Origin: Pseudoalteromonas luteoviolacea H33-S
Lineage (GTDB): Bacteria > Pseudomonadota > Gammaproteobacteria > Enterobacterales > Alteromonadaceae
Direction: 5' to 3'
Length of the DNA: 61,529 bases
NCBI RefSeq assembly: GCF_001625695.1
Contig: NZ_AUXY01000062.1
Span: 1 to 61,529 of the forward strand
The notes beneath the pieces were generated by a model that ran no database searches, was not told the origin of the DNA, and was given only the letters and a program-made list of their open reading frames with translations. Every line of letters begins with the position of its first letter. The stretch's first letter is position 1. Position numbers and translations under genes: made by a program. Positions 11,663 through 22,129 of the stretch are shown in pieces.

Positions 11663-12607
11663 TTAGGAGGGTTGTTGTAAATCTGGGTGGATCCGCCCAA
11701 GAATACCGTCTAATTCATCAAGATCAGCGTAAGAAATAACCAATTTCCCTTTGCCTTTTTGATTGTAGTTGATCTCGACTTTTGCGCCCAAATTTTCTGC
11801 GAGCTGCTGTTCTAACAGTTTGACATCTGGGTCTTTTTCTTTAGTTTCTTTTTTAACCACCGGTTCTTGCATAGCGCGAACCAATTTCTCAGTTTCACGT
11901 ACTGTCAGGCCTTTTGCTACAGCAGTACGAGCAGCTTCTGATTGTGCTTCACCTTGTAGCGACAATAGACACCTAGCATGGCCCATTTCAATATCACCAT
12001 GTTCTAACAAGATTTTCACATCATCATTGAGATTGATTAAACGTAACAAATTAGTCACGGTTGTACGCGATTTGCCGACAGCGTCCGCGACTTGCTGGTG
12101 GGTTAAATCAAATTCATTGAGCAAACGATCTAAGGCAACCGCTTCTTCCATGGCATTGAGATCTTCACGCTGAATGTTTTCAATCAGTGCAATGGCAACC
12201 GCCGCATCATCTTCAACATCTTTAATGATACAGGGTACCACATCTAAACCCGCAAGTTGTGATGCACGCCAACGGCGCTCACCCGCAATGATTTCATATT
12301 GCTCAGCTGCCAATTGCCGCACAACGATTGGCTGTAATACGCCCTGTGCACGAATAGAATTCGCTAATTCTTCCAGTGCCTCTTCTGACATATCTTTACG
12401 TGGTTGATATTTGCCACGCTGTAGAAACTCAATCGGTAATCGCTGTAACTCTTGCTCAGGTGCTGCAGATGGCTGGCTAACCGGTGCTGATGAAGCCTCA
12501 ACGTCAGGGGCTTTAGGTGCCTCTGGTTGTGTTGCCCCGGCAGGTGGTTTTGCAGAGCTTAACAATGCATCTAAACCACGCCCTAATCCTCTTTTTTTCA
12601 CCGACAT
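11663..12607 (-). CDS. parB: Chromosome partitioning protein ParB (CTPase, parS-binding)
   Basis: 314 residues. The N-terminal catalytic domain contains the CTP-binding GERRWRA motif (about residue 112) and the QPRK box, followed by the helix-turn-helix HQQVADAVGKSRTTVTNLLRLI (about 175-196) that reads parS, and a short C-terminal dimerisation domain. ParB loads on parS as a clamp, spreads, and is moved by ParA. Its likely targets, two perfect parS palindromes, are in recF of this window. It follows parA by 15 bases. Confidence 0.97.
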   Translation of the reverse strand: MSVKKRGLGRGLDALLSSAKPPAGATQPEAPKAPDVEASSAPVSQPSAAPEQELQRLPIEFLQRGKYQPRKDMSEEALEELANSIRAQGVLQPIVVRQLAAEQYEIIAGERRWRASQLAGLDVVPCIIKDVEDDAAVAIALIENIQREDLNAMEEAVALDRLLNEFDLTHQQVADAVGKSRTTVTNLLRLINLNDDVKILLEHGDIEMGHARCLLSLQGEAQSEAARTAVAKGLTVRETEKLVRAMQEPVVKKETKEKDPDVKLLEQQLAENLGAKVEINYNQKGKGKLVISYADLDELDGILGRIHPDLQQPS

Positions 12608-12622
12608 CTTGTTATTATCCTC

Positions 12623-13408
12623 TTATGCTACAGCAGCGGCTTGTTTTTCTTGACGACGCAACATTTCTCCCGCTAATGCAAGATACGCTTTAGCACCACT
12701 TGATGCGCGATCATAATACATTGCAGGTGCGCCAAAACTTGGGGCTTCAGCTAAACGTACATTGCGCGGGATCACCGTTCTGTATACTTTCTCGCCAAAG
12801 TGCTGTTTAAGCTGCTCAGAAACATCGTTTGCCAATCGGTTACGAGGATCATACATAGTACGCAAGATCCCTTCAATTTGCAGTTCAGGGTTTACCAGTT
12901 TTGATAATTGCGTGATTGTATCCATTAATGCGGTTAAGCCCTCAAGCGCGTAGTATTCGCACTGCATCGGTACCATGACGGAGTCAGCCGCGGCCATCGC
13001 ATTAACGGTCAACATATTCAAAGACGGCGGGCAATCAATAAAGATAAATTCGTACTCATCTTGCACTGATTCAATGGCATTGCGCAGGCGTACTTCGCGG
13101 GCAAACAATTCCATCAATTTAACTTCAGCAGCCGTCACATCGCCATTAGCTGCAATTAAATGATATTCACCAGATGTGTCTGTACAGATAACATCTTTAA
13201 TCGGCGTTTCTTCAATGAGTAAATCGTAGATGGTGGCTACTTCGCCATATTTATCAACACCACTGCCCATTGTCGCATTGCCCTGCGGGTCTAAATCTAT
13301 CAGCAGTACTTTTCTTTTGGTTGCCGCCATCGAGGCAGCAAGGTTCACCGCAGTGGTTGTTTTGCCAACACCACCCTTTTGGTTTGCAATTGCAATGACT
13401 TTAGCCAC
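12623..13408 (-). CDS. parA: Chromosome partitioning ATPase ParA (Soj)
   Basis: 261 residues. Deviant Walker A KGGVGKTTTAVNLAAS at about residue 11, DLDPQGNAT, and Walker B FIFIDCPPSLNMLTVNAM are intact. It is a DNA-binding ATPase that positions ParB-parS complexes and so segregates the origin. Transcribed between rsmG and parB, the usual arrangement near gammaproteobacterial origins. Confidence 0.97.
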   Translation of the reverse strand: MAKVIAIANQKGGVGKTTTAVNLAASMAATKRKVLLIDLDPQGNATMGSGVDKYGEVATIYDLLIEETPIKDVICTDTSGEYHLIAANGDVTAAEVKLMELFAREVRLRNAIESVQDEYEFIFIDCPPSLNMLTVNAMAAADSVMVPMQCEYYALEGLTALMDTITQLSKLVNPELQIEGILRTMYDPRNRLANDVSEQLKQHFGEKVYRTVIPRNVRLAEAPSFGAPAMYYDRASSGAKAYLALAGEMLRRQEKQAAAVA

Positions 13409-13421
13409 AGTATCCTCGAAT

Positions 13422-14042
13422 TTAGTCTTTAGTAGGAATAATTAAATGGCGCTCACCTTCAAGATTGGGTACCTGCAAGGTGACATTTTGCTCCAAAGAA
13501 ATACCTTCAGGCAGGTTGTCCAATTCTTCTTGCGGATACATTCCTTTCAGTGCAACGAATCGTCCCGAAGAGTCAATTAAATGCGTACACCATTGGACCA
13601 TATCCTGCAGTGATGCAAACGCGCGACTCAACACACCGTCTAATTTAACACTTGGCTGATATTCTTCAACACGTGACTGGACTGGGGTGACATTTTTTAG
13701 TCCAAGCGCATGTTTTACTTGGGTTAAAAAACGTACTCTTTTTCCGAGGCTATCCAACAGCACAAATTCAGTGTCCGGCAAGGCTATCGCTAAAACGATA
13801 CCCGGTAATCCAGGGCCCGTACCAACATCGATATAGTGCTTGCCATTGAGATGCGGGGCAACCACCAGTGAATCCAAGATATGCTTTACCATCATCTCTT
13901 TTGGATCACGTACAGAAGTTAGGTTGTAAGCTTTATTCCATTTGTCGAGCAGCCCGACATAATCGACAAGCTGCTGTTTTTGATTTTCGGTCAGCGAAAT
14001 CTCCGTTTCAGCTAACAAAGCATTGAGTTGTTCTAGTAACAC
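13422..14042 (-). CDS. rsmG: 16S rRNA (guanine527-N7)-methyltransferase RsmG (GidB)
   Basis: 206 residues, standard. The SAM-binding core is visible as [21 protein letters not shown] (about 71-91), followed by [15 protein letters not shown] and the [10 protein letters not shown] motif. It methylates G527 of 16S rRNA; loss gives low-level streptomycin resistance in other bacteria. It lies 15 bases after mnmG and 13 before parA, in one transcription unit. Confidence 0.97.
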   Translation of the reverse strand: MLLEQLNALLAETEISLTENQKQQLVDYVGLLDKWNKAYNLTSVRDPKEMMVKHILDSLVVAPHLNGKHYIDVGTGPGLPGIVLAIALPDTEFVLLDSLGKRVRFLTQVKHALGLKNVTPVQSRVEEYQPSVKLDGVLSRAFASLQDMVQWCTHLIDSSGRFVALKGMYPQEELDNLPEGISLEQNVTLQVPNLEGERHLIIPTKD

Positions 14043-14057
14043 AGTTTTCCATCGCTG

Positions 14058-15947
14058 TTACGCCGACTTGCGCAACAGCCCTTGCTTTTTCAGATACACT
14101 AATAATAGCGAAATAGCCGCTGGGGTGATACCAGAAATACGTGATGCTTGTCCAATCGTTTGCGGACGCGCATCTGTGAGCTTAGCCACAACTTCATTTG
14201 ACAAGCCACTTACTTGGCTATAATCAAACTCAGCTGGCAGTAAAGTTTCCTCATGGCGAAGCTGTTTATTTATCTCATCTTGTTGACGCGCAATGTAACC
14301 TGCATACTTGGTTTGAATTTCAACCTGTTCTAATGCTTGCCAATTTTCGTGCTCACTGGCCAAGCCATCGATCGTCATCAGCTCGCGATAGCTCACCTCA
14401 GGTCGACGGATCAGATCCTCTAAACTCGCCTCTCTGGTTAGTGGCGATTTAAGCAACGCATTGACTTGATCTAATGCTTCGTGATCTTTGTGGATCCAAG
14501 TCGAACGTAAACGCTGTGACTCTTGCTCCATGACTTCCAACTTATCATTGTAAGCGGCCCAACGTTCATCATTGACCAAGCCTAGCTCACGGCCTTTTTC
14601 AGTCAAACGCAAATCAGCATTGTCTTCACGTAATAACAGGCGGTATTCTGCACGGCTAGTAAACATACGATACGGTTCTTTTGTACCTAAAGTAGCAAGA
14701 TCATCAATTAAAACGCCTGTGTATGCTTCATCTCGGCGCGGCGTCCAAGCATCTTCACCTTTCACTTGTAATGCGGCATTCATACCCGCAATCAAGCCTT
14801 GTGCACCGGCTTCTTCGTAACCCGTAGTGCCGTTAATTTGACCAGCGAAAAATAAACCATTAATAAATTTGGTCTCTAAAGACTGTTTTAAGTCTCTTGG
14901 GTCGAAGAAATCATATTCAATCGCATAACCTGGACGGCAAATATGTGCGTTTTCGAATCCTTTAATTGATTTCACAATATCTAATTGGATATCAAAAGGT
15001 AAGCTGGTGGAAATACCATTAGGGTATAACTCATAGGATGTTAGCCCTTCTGGCTCAACAAAGATCTGATGTTTCTCTTTGTCAGCAAAACGCACTATTT
15101 TATCTTCAATAGACGGACAATATCTTGGTCCAATCCCTTCGATCACACCTGCATACATTGGTGATCTGTGCAGGTTTTCACGGATCACATCATGTGTTTT
15201 TTCATTTGTATAAGTGATGTAACACGGGATCTGTTGTGGGTGATCGGATTGCTTACCTAAAAATGAAAACACCGGTGTTGGTGTATCACCCGGTTGCTCT
15301 TGCATCACTGAAAAATCAACCGTTCTTGCATCAATTCTTGGAGGTGTGCCAGTTTTTAGTCTGTCTACACGAAATGGTAATTCACGTAATCGATGCGCTA
15401 ACGCGATTGAAGGTGGATCCCCTGCTCTTCCGCCTTTGTAATTTTCAAGGCCAATGTGAATTTGTCCACCTAAGAACGTACCTACAGTCAAAACAACCGA
15501 CTGGGCACTAAAACGTAGCCCCATTTGAGTCACTACGCCTTTTACTTGATCTTGTTCAACAATGAGATCATCACAGCTTTGTTGGAAAACTTTTAAGTTT
15601 TCTTGGTTTTGTAAAGTATCTTGGATCGCCGCTTTATACAATGCGCGATCTGCCTGTGCTCTAGTTGCTCTTACCGCAGGACCTTTAGATGAATTCAGAG
15701 TTCTAAATTGGATCCCGCCCTTATCAATGGCCTGAGCCATCGCACCACCTAGCGCATCAATCTCTTTAACAAGATGTCCTTTACCGATCCCGCCGATCGC
15801 TGGGTTACAAGACATTTGGCCTAAAGTATCCATATTGTGAGTTAACAATAAGGTATTCATACCCATACGAGCTGCAGCCAATGCAGCTTCAGTACCAGCA
15901 TGACCGCCACCAACCACGATTACGTCAAAATGTTCATGATAAATCAT
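14058..15947 (-). CDS. mnmG: tRNA uridine-5-carboxymethylaminomethyl modification enzyme MnmG (GidA)
   Basis: 629 residues, full length. The N-terminal FAD-binding [19 protein letters not shown] is at about residues 11-29, and the conserved [23 protein letters not shown] and [14 protein letters not shown] motifs are present. With MnmE it installs the cmnm5 group at wobble uridine 34 of several tRNAs. It borders oriC, so its upstream region is the origin itself; transcription leaves the origin, as in enterobacteria and vibrios. Confidence 0.98.
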   Translation of the reverse strand: MIYHEHFDVIVVGGGHAGTEAALAAARMGMNTLLLTHNMDTLGQMSCNPAIGGIGKGHLVKEIDALGGAMAQAIDKGGIQFRTLNSSKGPAVRATRAQADRALYKAAIQDTLQNQENLKVFQQSCDDLIVEQDQVKGVVTQMGLRFSAQSVVLTVGTFLGGQIHIGLENYKGGRAGDPPSIALAHRLRELPFRVDRLKTGTPPRIDARTVDFSVMQEQPGDTPTPVFSFLGKQSDHPQQIPCYITYTNEKTHDVIRENLHRSPMYAGVIEGIGPRYCPSIEDKIVRFADKEKHQIFVEPEGLTSYELYPNGISTSLPFDIQLDIVKSIKGFENAHICRPGYAIEYDFFDPRDLKQSLETKFINGLFFAGQINGTTGYEEAGAQGLIAGMNAALQVKGEDAWTPRRDEAYTGVLIDDLATLGTKEPYRMFTSRAEYRLLLREDNADLRLTEKGRELGLVNDERWAAYNDKLEVMEQESQRLRSTWIHKDHEALDQVNALLKSPLTREASLEDLIRRPEVSYRELMTIDGLASEHENWQALEQVEIQTKYAGYIARQQDEINKQLRHEETLLPAEFDYSQVSGLSNEVVAKLTDARPQTIGQASRISGITPAAISLLLVYLKKQGLLRKSA

Positions 15948-15989
15948 TTACGGGATCCTACTTAAAAACAACCAGCAAATTTCGAAAGG

Positions 15990-16362
15990 GTGCGTATTCT
16001 ACCTAGAAAAACGCAGAAGTGAAACGATTAAATTTTAACCTGAACTCAAAATGGATCACTTAAAAATATATAAGGATCTTTTTAAAGATCTTTATTGATC
16101 TTATATTTAAGCAGAGCCAGATCTGTGTATAAGGTTATATTCCTATTATGATCCATAAGCTTAGGTCGGATCATATAGTGTGAATTAGATCGGATCTAAG
16201 GGCGTATAAGCTTTGATCAAAAGAGCTATTTATACACAGGCACAAATCTGATTAAATTTATCCAATGGATAAGTAATACTAGATCAGCAGTTAGATCAAA
16301 GGTTATCCACATACGGTGTTTAAAATAACAAAATTTGTGGATAAGTTATGTAGAACTGATCT
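15990..16362. other. oriC: Replication origin oriC
   Basis: The non-coding gap between mnmG and mioC has all expected origin elements. Four 9-bp DnaA boxes match TTATNCACA exactly: 16124-16132 (reverse), 16230-16238 (forward), 16303-16311 (forward) and 16336-16344 (reverse). About a dozen GATC sites are crowded into 300 bases, as expected for Dam/SeqA control. An AT-rich unwinding element with three GATCTT modules lies on the mnmG side. The layout matches the mnmG-oriC-mioC origin of enterics and vibrios. Confidence 0.93.
16058..16110. other. DNA unwinding element of oriC with three GATCTT-headed modules
   Basis: Three consecutive modules begin GATCTT: at 16075, 16087 and 16097, each followed by T/A-rich bases. 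This is the same design as the three AT-rich 13-mers (GATCT then T-rich) of the Escherichia coli origin, though spacing here is 12 and 10 bases. The flanking sequence is almost pure A/T. Confidence 0.8.
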
Positions 16363-16809
16363 TTATATATTCTTCTCTATAACCTCACTTAATTGAGGCA
16401 GCCATGCCAGTGCAGTATCTTCAGGCAATGCTTCATCTAATACATCTATTTTTAGGGTAGGGATCAGTATTTGCGCACCTTTTTCCACCAGCAGCTTTTC
16501 ACTGTTTGTTGCCGCATAGTTATAAGTGTCATAACTGGAGTCACCAATACCTATAATTGCAAAGCTGATATGGCTTAGATCTGACGCTTCAGTCAGCTGT
16601 GAGATAAAGGGCAATAGATTCTCTGGGTAATCACCTGCGCCATATGTAGAGGTGACAAGCAACCATGTATGGCTATTACACTCTGATAAATCAGGTTGTT
16701 CATGTAAATTACAGTTGAAAGATCGTGTATTTAGATCTTCAGCTAATTGTTCTGCGACGTATTCAGCAGAGCCCATTTGGCTACCGATAATGATCTCAAT
16801 ATTGCGCAT
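16363..16809 (-). CDS. mioC: Flavodoxin-like protein MioC
   Basis: 148 residues, one flavodoxin domain: FMN phosphate loop IIGSQMGSAEYVAEQLAEDL (about 6-25), then LVTSTYGAGDYPENL and the FAIIGIGDSSYDTYN segment that packs on the flavin. MioC is an FMN protein reported to support biotin synthase in Escherichia coli, and in enterics it is transcribed towards oriC, as here. Its position next to the origin is the classical one. Confidence 0.93.
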   Translation of the reverse strand: MRNIEIIIGSQMGSAEYVAEQLAEDLNTRSFNCNLHEQPDLSECNSHTWLLVTSTYGAGDYPENLLPFISQLTEASDLSHISFAIIGIGDSSYDTYNYAATNSEKLLVEKGAQILIPTLKIDVLDEALPEDTALAWLPQLSEVIEKNI

Positions 16810-17516
16810 TATGATTCGTTTTTTAATCTTCTATGCTGGCCATATTAATGTGGATTGATCAGAAGTAAAGTGTTACTTAAGTCTTGGGATAAAATTTTTC
16901 AGTGTGATTTGTGTCCTATTGTGAGTTGTTTTATATATACCATTGATTAATAATGATTTAATAAATTATTCCTCGCTGCTTTGTGGCTTAATTTTTGTGG
17001 ATAAACAGGGGGTAATCAGTGTGGCAATGAGGTGTTGGTATTCTTGGTTAATAGGCCGATGCACAAAAACCAGTCTCATTTTAGCGGGTGTGGATAATTA
17101 CCCTATGGATAACGATCTTATCGCCTTCGGTGATCTACTTTTTTTAGATCTATAAAATTAGATCTATATAAGTAAATATTCTAAAAAAGTTTTATTTGTC
17201 GGTGAGATCCCCTCATTTTGACAGAGATTTCATGTATTGAAGCGGTAGATTTCTACTTTTTACGTCATTTATGGTGGGTATCGACATATAATAATTTTCA
17301 TTATGTCCGATACTATTCTGCATGCTGACAGTCCATTTCAGTGATAGGGTAAGTATGTTTAAACGATATTGGTGCACCTAAGCTGCTTTTTGGTCTGGCA
17401 GTAGAGAGCGCTCATCTTTTGTCTATAAAGTTGGATATTGGTTGAGCCAAAAACCAGTAATAGTAGGCTTTTGAGTTAGTTTTTGAGTTTACGATGAGCT
17501 AGTTTATAAGTTTAAG
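16810..17516. other. mioC upstream interval with further DnaA boxes
   Basis: About 700 gene-free bases. Two perfect DnaA boxes of the TGTGGATAA form lie at 16996-17004 and 17089-17097, with a related ATGGATAAC just after the second, consistent with DnaA control of mioC and/or an extended origin. Around 17125-17180 there is a cluster of AGATCTA repeats. The open frame in the middle (about 16943-17155) has no ribosome site and reads through the boxes, so I do not call a gene. Confidence 0.65.
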
Positions 17517-17708
17517 GTGAATTACCCGAGTGCGAGCGTTTCACCTTTTACATTACTTATTTCTGTTGTCGGGGTAATTGGGGGAGGGGTTATCTTAGTG
17601 GGATTGTCTATTTCGGTGCTGGGTAAAACCACTTTTAGCAAGGCATACACCAAGTGGGTGGCAAAATTGCCAGCCCCTTGGTCTGCGGTGTTTAAACGCC
17701 ATCGCTAA
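17517..17708 (+). CDS. Small single-pass membrane protein, function unknown
   Basis: A 63-residue product starting at GTG, whose AAGG ribosome-site-like bases partly overlap the start, so initiation is uncertain. Residues about 9-36 are one long membrane segment (TLLISVVGVIGGGVILVGLSISVL) and the C-terminal 22 residues are basic and amphipathic, ending FKRHR. This looks protein-like rather than random. It is convergent with mnmE, whose stop is 18 bases downstream. No family recognised. Confidence 0.5.
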   Translation: MNYPSASVSPFTLLISVVGVIGGGVILVGLSISVLGKTTFSKAYTKWVAKLPAPWSAVFKRHR

Positions 17709-17726
17709 GAGCACATGTGAGATTGG

Positions 17727-19091
17727 TTACTTACCAATACAGAATGAGCTGAATATCTTACCGAGTAGATCGTCTGAGGTGAACTCACCGGTAATTTCAT
17801 TGAGGTATTGCTGTGTTAAGCGCAGCTCTTCAGCTAAGATCTCGCCTGCGATATGCATTTCTAGTTGTGTCTGACCGATCTCTAAATGTTCAGCAGCACG
17901 CTCTAATGCATCTAAATGGCGGCGGCGAGCCATAAAGCCACCTTCGTTCGCTCCGGTAAATCCGATACACGCTTTTAAGTGCTCTCTGAGTATATCAACG
18001 CCGGCATTGGCCTGTGCACTGAGTCTTAAAACAGGGTAGTTGCCCTGCTGACATAGTCCTTGTTGTTCTCCGCATAGATCGATTTTGTTGCGAATGACGG
18101 TGATATCCATGCCTTTTGGCAGTTTTTCCATAAATTCAGGCCAGATCTTGATCGGATCTGTCTCTAGCGTCTCCGTGCCATCGACCATAAATAGCACATG
18201 ATCGGCACCGCTGATCTCTTCCCATGCGCGCTCAATACCAATTTGCTCGACTTTGTCTGGGCTCTCACGTAGGCCTGCTGTATCAATAATATGCAGTGGC
18301 ATGCCATCGATATGAATATGTTCTCGCAGAACATCGCGTGTAGTGCCCGCAATATCAGTGACAATCGCGGCTTCTCTACCTGCTAAGGCATTCAGTAGTG
18401 AAGATTTCCCTGCGTTTGGGCGACCCGCGATAACAACACGCATACCTTCACGCATAATGCTGCCTTGCTTGGCTTGTTGTCTGACTTCAGCAAGCTGATC
18501 TATGATCGCTTGTAAGTCACCAGACACTTTGCCATCAGATAAAAAGTCGATTTCTTCGTCTGGGAAATCAATGGCTGCTTCAACATACATACGTAAGTGA
18601 ATCACTTGTTCCACCAGCACATTGATGTGCTTTGAAAAGTCGCCTTGTAAAGAGTGCAGGGCGCTTTTCGCTGCTTGCTCACTGGTTGCATTGATGAGAT
18701 CTGCAATGGCCTCAGCTTGGGTGAGATCGAGTTTATCATTCATAAATGCACGCTCTGAAAACTCACCTGGTTTTGCCAACCTTACTCCGTCAATTTGGCT
18801 GATCTCTTTGAGCAGCATGTCAATGACAACTGGCCCACCATGGCCTTGTAGTTCTAACACATCTTCGCCGGTAAAAGAGTTTGGGCCTTGGAAAAATAGC
18901 GCAATACCTTGATCAAGCTGTTCACCTGCTAAGGTATTAAAAGGTAAGTACTCGGCATATCGCGTTTTTGGGCATTTACCTAATATTTTTTCAGCAACTT
19001 GTTTGGCACCTGTGCCTGAAATTCGGATGATGCCGACACCACCACGACCTGGGGCGGTTGCCTGAGCTGCTATTGTATCTTGTGCAATCAT
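17727..19091 (-). CDS. mnmE: tRNA modification GTPase MnmE (TrmE)
   Basis: 454 residues from the ATG giving [18 protein letters not shown], which has AAGAG at good spacing and the family's usual N terminus; an upstream in-frame ATG would add 18 unusual residues. The N-terminal tetrahydrofolate-binding domain, a helical domain, an inserted G domain ([35 protein letters not shown]) and the C-terminal CIGK motif are all intact. It acts with MnmG in U34 modification. Here it is separated from yidC by an inserted stretch of about 5 kb, whereas the two are neighbours in many gammaproteobacteria. Confidence 0.97.
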   Translation of the reverse strand: MIAQDTIAAQATAPGRGGVGIIRISGTGAKQVAEKILGKCPKTRYAEYLPFNTLAGEQLDQGIALFFQGPNSFTGEDVLELQGHGGPVVIDMLLKEISQIDGVRLAKPGEFSERAFMNDKLDLTQAEAIADLINATSEQAAKSALHSLQGDFSKHINVLVEQVIHLRMYVEAAIDFPDEEIDFLSDGKVSGDLQAIIDQLAEVRQQAKQGSIMREGMRVVIAGRPNAGKSSLLNALAGREAAIVTDIAGTTRDVLREHIHIDGMPLHIIDTAGLRESPDKVEQIGIERAWEEISGADHVLFMVDGTETLETDPIKIWPEFMEKLPKGMDITVIRNKIDLCGEQQGLCQQGNYPVLRLSAQANAGVDILREHLKACIGFTGANEGGFMARRRHLDALERAAEHLEIGQTQLEMHIAGEILAEELRLTQQYLNEITGEFTSDDLLGKIFSSFCIGK

Positions 19092-19216
19092 GATGGCTCT
19101 TGCTAAATGAATGTATTCTGAGCTTAATTGTACAGCAAATGGCATTTCTCAGGTATAGTGGAAATTAATCAATAGAGTCAATTACGCAAGATGTAGAGAT
19201 AAGGAAACTCTGAGCC

Positions 19217-21388
19217 GTGTTGTTATTTGGTCCATTTCGTTTTGATGCTGAGCGCTTGGTTTTATACACTGGGCAATCGCAGCAGCTTCTTCGTCCTAAA
19301 GTCTTACAGTTACTGGCTTACTTTCTCGCACATCCCAACCAAGTCATTAAGCGCGAAACATTATTGAGCGCACTGTGGCAGCACGGTGAATTTCGAGAAG
19401 CCGCACTGACACAGAGTATCAATGAATTACGCCAAGCATTGGGCGATAACGCGCAAAGTCCTACTTATATTCGAACGCTACCACAACAAGGCTATCAGTT
19501 TATCTGTGAGGTGCACGCCGCAAAATGTGCAACAAAACGTGCCAAGCAAATAGGCGTGGCAGTGAGCCTAGTTGCTGCCTTGTTTTTTGCGGTCGACAAA
19601 ATTCACGCTATCTGGCCACTATCATCAAGCGAGCAAATTCAGCAAAAACCAGCTTTATTGATTTTACCTTTGCAAAATGAAACGGGAGTCGAGGCCAACG
19701 CGTGGTGGGGCTACGCCATCGAAAGCGAATTAAAAGCACAGCTGCAAAACCACTATCAATTAAAACCGAAAAACCAAGCCCCTGAGCTGCTTAAGCTACC
19801 AGCAGAGAAACAGCCACATACATTAGCGCTCACTCTGAAACCAAGACAGCAGCGCTTTATCCTGCAAGCCAGCCTAGATGGGAGAACAACAGATGTCATT
19901 GTTGAGCAGTTAGGGCATAACTTCAGTGAAATTGCCACAAATGTGCTATTCGCTTTAGAAGTGACGTCCGATCATGAAAATAAAACCGCTGCGCCTGTAA
20001 AGGACCTCAGTGATTATTATCGTGGTTTGCAAGCGCTGAACGAGCATGGTCCCGAGCTTGCGAGGTCATATTTTGAGGCGGCTTTAGTACGTGTACCTGA
20101 GCATTTACCTTCACAATTAGAGTTAGCGCAGGTAGCTTGGCAGCAAGGGGATGTGACGCAGGCGAAAGCACGCTTTGATAAGATCACATTGGGTGACACG
20201 CAGGATGGATTACAAGCTCGTTATCATCTGTATAAAGGGACATTTGAAAAGGCACAGGGGGAGTTTGAAGCGGCGCTCACTAGTGCAGAACTTGGACTGC
20301 GAGCAGCACAACAAAGCCAACAAATAGAACTGATCGCCAGTGCTTATCAACTGCAAGCTGATATTTATTGGCATACTTTGCAATGGCAAGATTACACTTT
20401 GGCGATGAATGCTGCTTATGCACTCATAGGTAGTCGCTCGTTTGCTTACAGTGAAGCACAACGCTCATTTTATCTTGCAAACCCACCAGCTGCCGGCCCA
20501 CAGGAAAAAAATCACCTTAACCTAGTACAAAGTAAAAAAGTACTGAGTCAGGCCATAGACTATTATCGACAGATCTCTGCAAACTTAGAATTGGCAACCA
20601 GCTTATTTGCGTATGGGCAAAATTATTTAGTGCCCGTGAATGAAGGGGAACAGAGTTTACTGGAGGCGCTGGACATTGTAGCTGATAGTGGCAATGAATA
20701 TTTTAAAGTGCAAGTACTCACTTACTTAGGGTTTTATTATATTCAGCTCCATCAGGGTGAAAAAGCCTTATCTTATCTGGATCAAGTGCAAATACATGAG
20801 TCTTTTTTACCTGCCACTGAGCAACTTCAGTTACTCAAGGCGATGGCGTGGATGGATATCGGCTTGGTGAAAAACGATCAAAACGCATTACATAATGCAA
20901 AGCGGCAATATCACCAATTACTTGAGACTGACTATATCTCGCCACTGACACGTGCAAATACGAAACTTATGCTGGCTTGGATTGGGTTAAAGTTGGGGGA
21001 GTTAGAAACGGCTCACACATTGACTGAACAGGCTTTAACGGAATATCAACGCTTTGAATTGGCTGATGTGGCGATTTATGCTGAGTATACAAAGATGTAT
21101 ATACATCTTAAACAAGGTCAACCAGAGCAGGCGTTAGCGCTCGCAGATAGCGATAATACCGATGCGCATCTCATGTTGTTTTATACCTCAGCGGCAGCTC
21201 AGATGATAAATAACGAGTCTCTTGCTGCACATTCAAAAGCGAAGTTGAGTGCACTCAGAAACAGCGATGGTTTATTGCAGCAATTGGATGAGTTTACACG
21301 TTTAGTAGGGCACACAGATAAAAATATTTTGGACTTGTTGGATGCGCCCTACAGTGTTTATTGTCAAAGTAAATGGATTTTAGAGTAA
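19217..21388 (+). CDS. Membrane-bound winged-helix regulator (ToxR/CadC type) with periplasmic TPR domain
   Basis: 723 residues. The N-terminal winged helix (about 1-100: FGPFRFDAERLVLY, RPKVLQLLAYFLAHPNQVIKRETLLSALW, LTQSINELRQALGD, IRTLPQQGYQFI) is followed by one membrane helix (about 113-137) and a periplasmic part. That part starts with a TolB-N-like segment (ALLILPLQNETG) and continues as tetratricopeptide-like helical pairs to the end. It probably binds a periplasmic protein or peptide and controls transcription from the membrane. It starts at GTG, with AAGGA about 11 bases upstream. Divergent from mnmE and convergent with the thiol-disulfide operon. Confidence 0.82.
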   Translation: MLLFGPFRFDAERLVLYTGQSQQLLRPKVLQLLAYFLAHPNQVIKRETLLSALWQHGEFREAALTQSINELRQALGDNAQSPTYIRTLPQQGYQFICEVHAAKCATKRAKQIGVAVSLVAALFFAVDKIHAIWPLSSSEQIQQKPALLILPLQNETGVEANAWWGYAIESELKAQLQNHYQLKPKNQAPELLKLPAEKQPHTLALTLKPRQQRFILQASLDGRTTDVIVEQLGHNFSEIATNVLFALEVTSDHENKTAAPVKDLSDYYRGLQALNEHGPELARSYFEAALVRVPEHLPSQLELAQVAWQQGDVTQAKARFDKITLGDTQDGLQARYHLYKGTFEKAQGEFEAALTSAELGLRAAQQSQQIELIASAYQLQADIYWHTLQWQDYTLAMNAAYALIGSRSFAYSEAQRSFYLANPPAAGPQEKNHLNLVQSKKVLSQAIDYYRQISANLELATSLFAYGQNYLVPVNEGEQSLLEALDIVADSGNEYFKVQVLTYLGFYYIQLHQGEKALSYLDQVQIHESFLPATEQLQLLKAMAWMDIGLVKNDQNALHNAKRQYHQLLETDYISPLTRANTKLMLAWIGLKLGELETAHTLTEQALTEYQRFELADVAIYAEYTKMYIHLKQGQPEQALALADSDNTDAHLMLFYTSAAAQMINNESLAAHSKAKLSALRNSDGLLQQLDEFTRLVGHTDKNILDLLDAPYSVYCQSKWILE

Positions 21389-21397
21389 TTAGATGAC

Positions 21398-22129
21398 TTA
21401 TCGCGGCACGTTGGTGCCTCGATAGAGGACTTCCCCCTTATTATCTAACAAAACCCAATAGGGAAGCTCAGTGATTTGATACTGTTCAAATAACTGATTA
21501 TGGGTATCAAATACAATATCGTGCTTCACCCCAAAGCGCTGTTGGTAATTGAGTGCACTTTGCTTGTCTACATAAAATGGCTTTATCACCGTAATTACAT
21601 TCTTATTGTGTTGAGCGAGCTGATTATTTTGCTCAATGCGTTTTTCACAATCGGGAATATGCTGAAATGGACAGAGGCTGTCACTGAAAAATAGTACCTG
21701 ATACTGTTGATGTATCAATGTCTTGGAAAGACTTTTGCCCGATAATGTCTGTAACGGCACCTTGGTATTTGAAGTGGCTTCTGATGGTTCACTACTAATA
21801 AGTGCTTCTTTTAAGACCACACGTCCCTCGCTTACAACAACCCTTGTCGGGGTCTTGCGAACTTGAAATTTAAACATGAGTTGATTGTTGTGATCGATGC
21901 GGATCCCCTTAAATGTGGGATTGGCTGTGACAAACTGCGTTAAGCTGGGCTTATCAATATTGATATCTGGCTGGATAAAAATGCGCTTTCCTAATGGTTG
22001 TGGCAATTTGGTTGATTGGTAATATTCATCCCAGATATTGATAAATACATATTCGGTGGCTGTTGCATGTGCTTTGCAAGTTACCATAAATAAGGCGAAT
22101 ACTAGGCCAAGTTTTGCTTGTATATACAT
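21398..22129 (-). CDS. Secreted thioredoxin-fold protein
   Basis: 243 residues with a signal peptide (LGLVFALFMVTCKAHA, cleavage about residue 22). The C-terminal half (about 130-243) has the thioredoxin-like order: strand YQVLFFSDSLCPF, a Cys pair seven residues apart (C-PFQHIPD-C), and a cis-proline turn (ITELPYWVLLDNKGEVLYRG). The CX7C spacing is not that of a classical CxxC thioredoxin and recalls peroxiredoxin/SCO-like proteins. The N-terminal half is unrecognised. It overlaps the upstream tlpA-like gene by one base (TAATG), so it is translationally coupled and probably shares its electron source. Confidence 0.7.
   Translation of the reverse strand: MYIQAKLGLVFALFMVTCKAHATATEYVFINIWDEYYQSTKLPQPLGKRIFIQPDINIDKPSLTQFVTANPTFKGIRIDHNNQLMFKFQVRKTPTRVVVSEGRVVLKEALISSEPSEATSNTKVPLQTLSGKSLSKTLIHQQYQVLFFSDSLCPFQHIPDCEKRIEQNNQLAQHNKNVITVIKPFYVDKQSALNYQQRFGVKHDIVFDTHNQLFEQYQITELPYWVLLDNKGEVLYRGTNVPR

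Noticed and set aside
16943..17155. Plus-strand frame of 70 codons upstream of mioC
   Set aside because: No ribosome site; it crosses two DnaA boxes, so regulatory DNA explains the region better.
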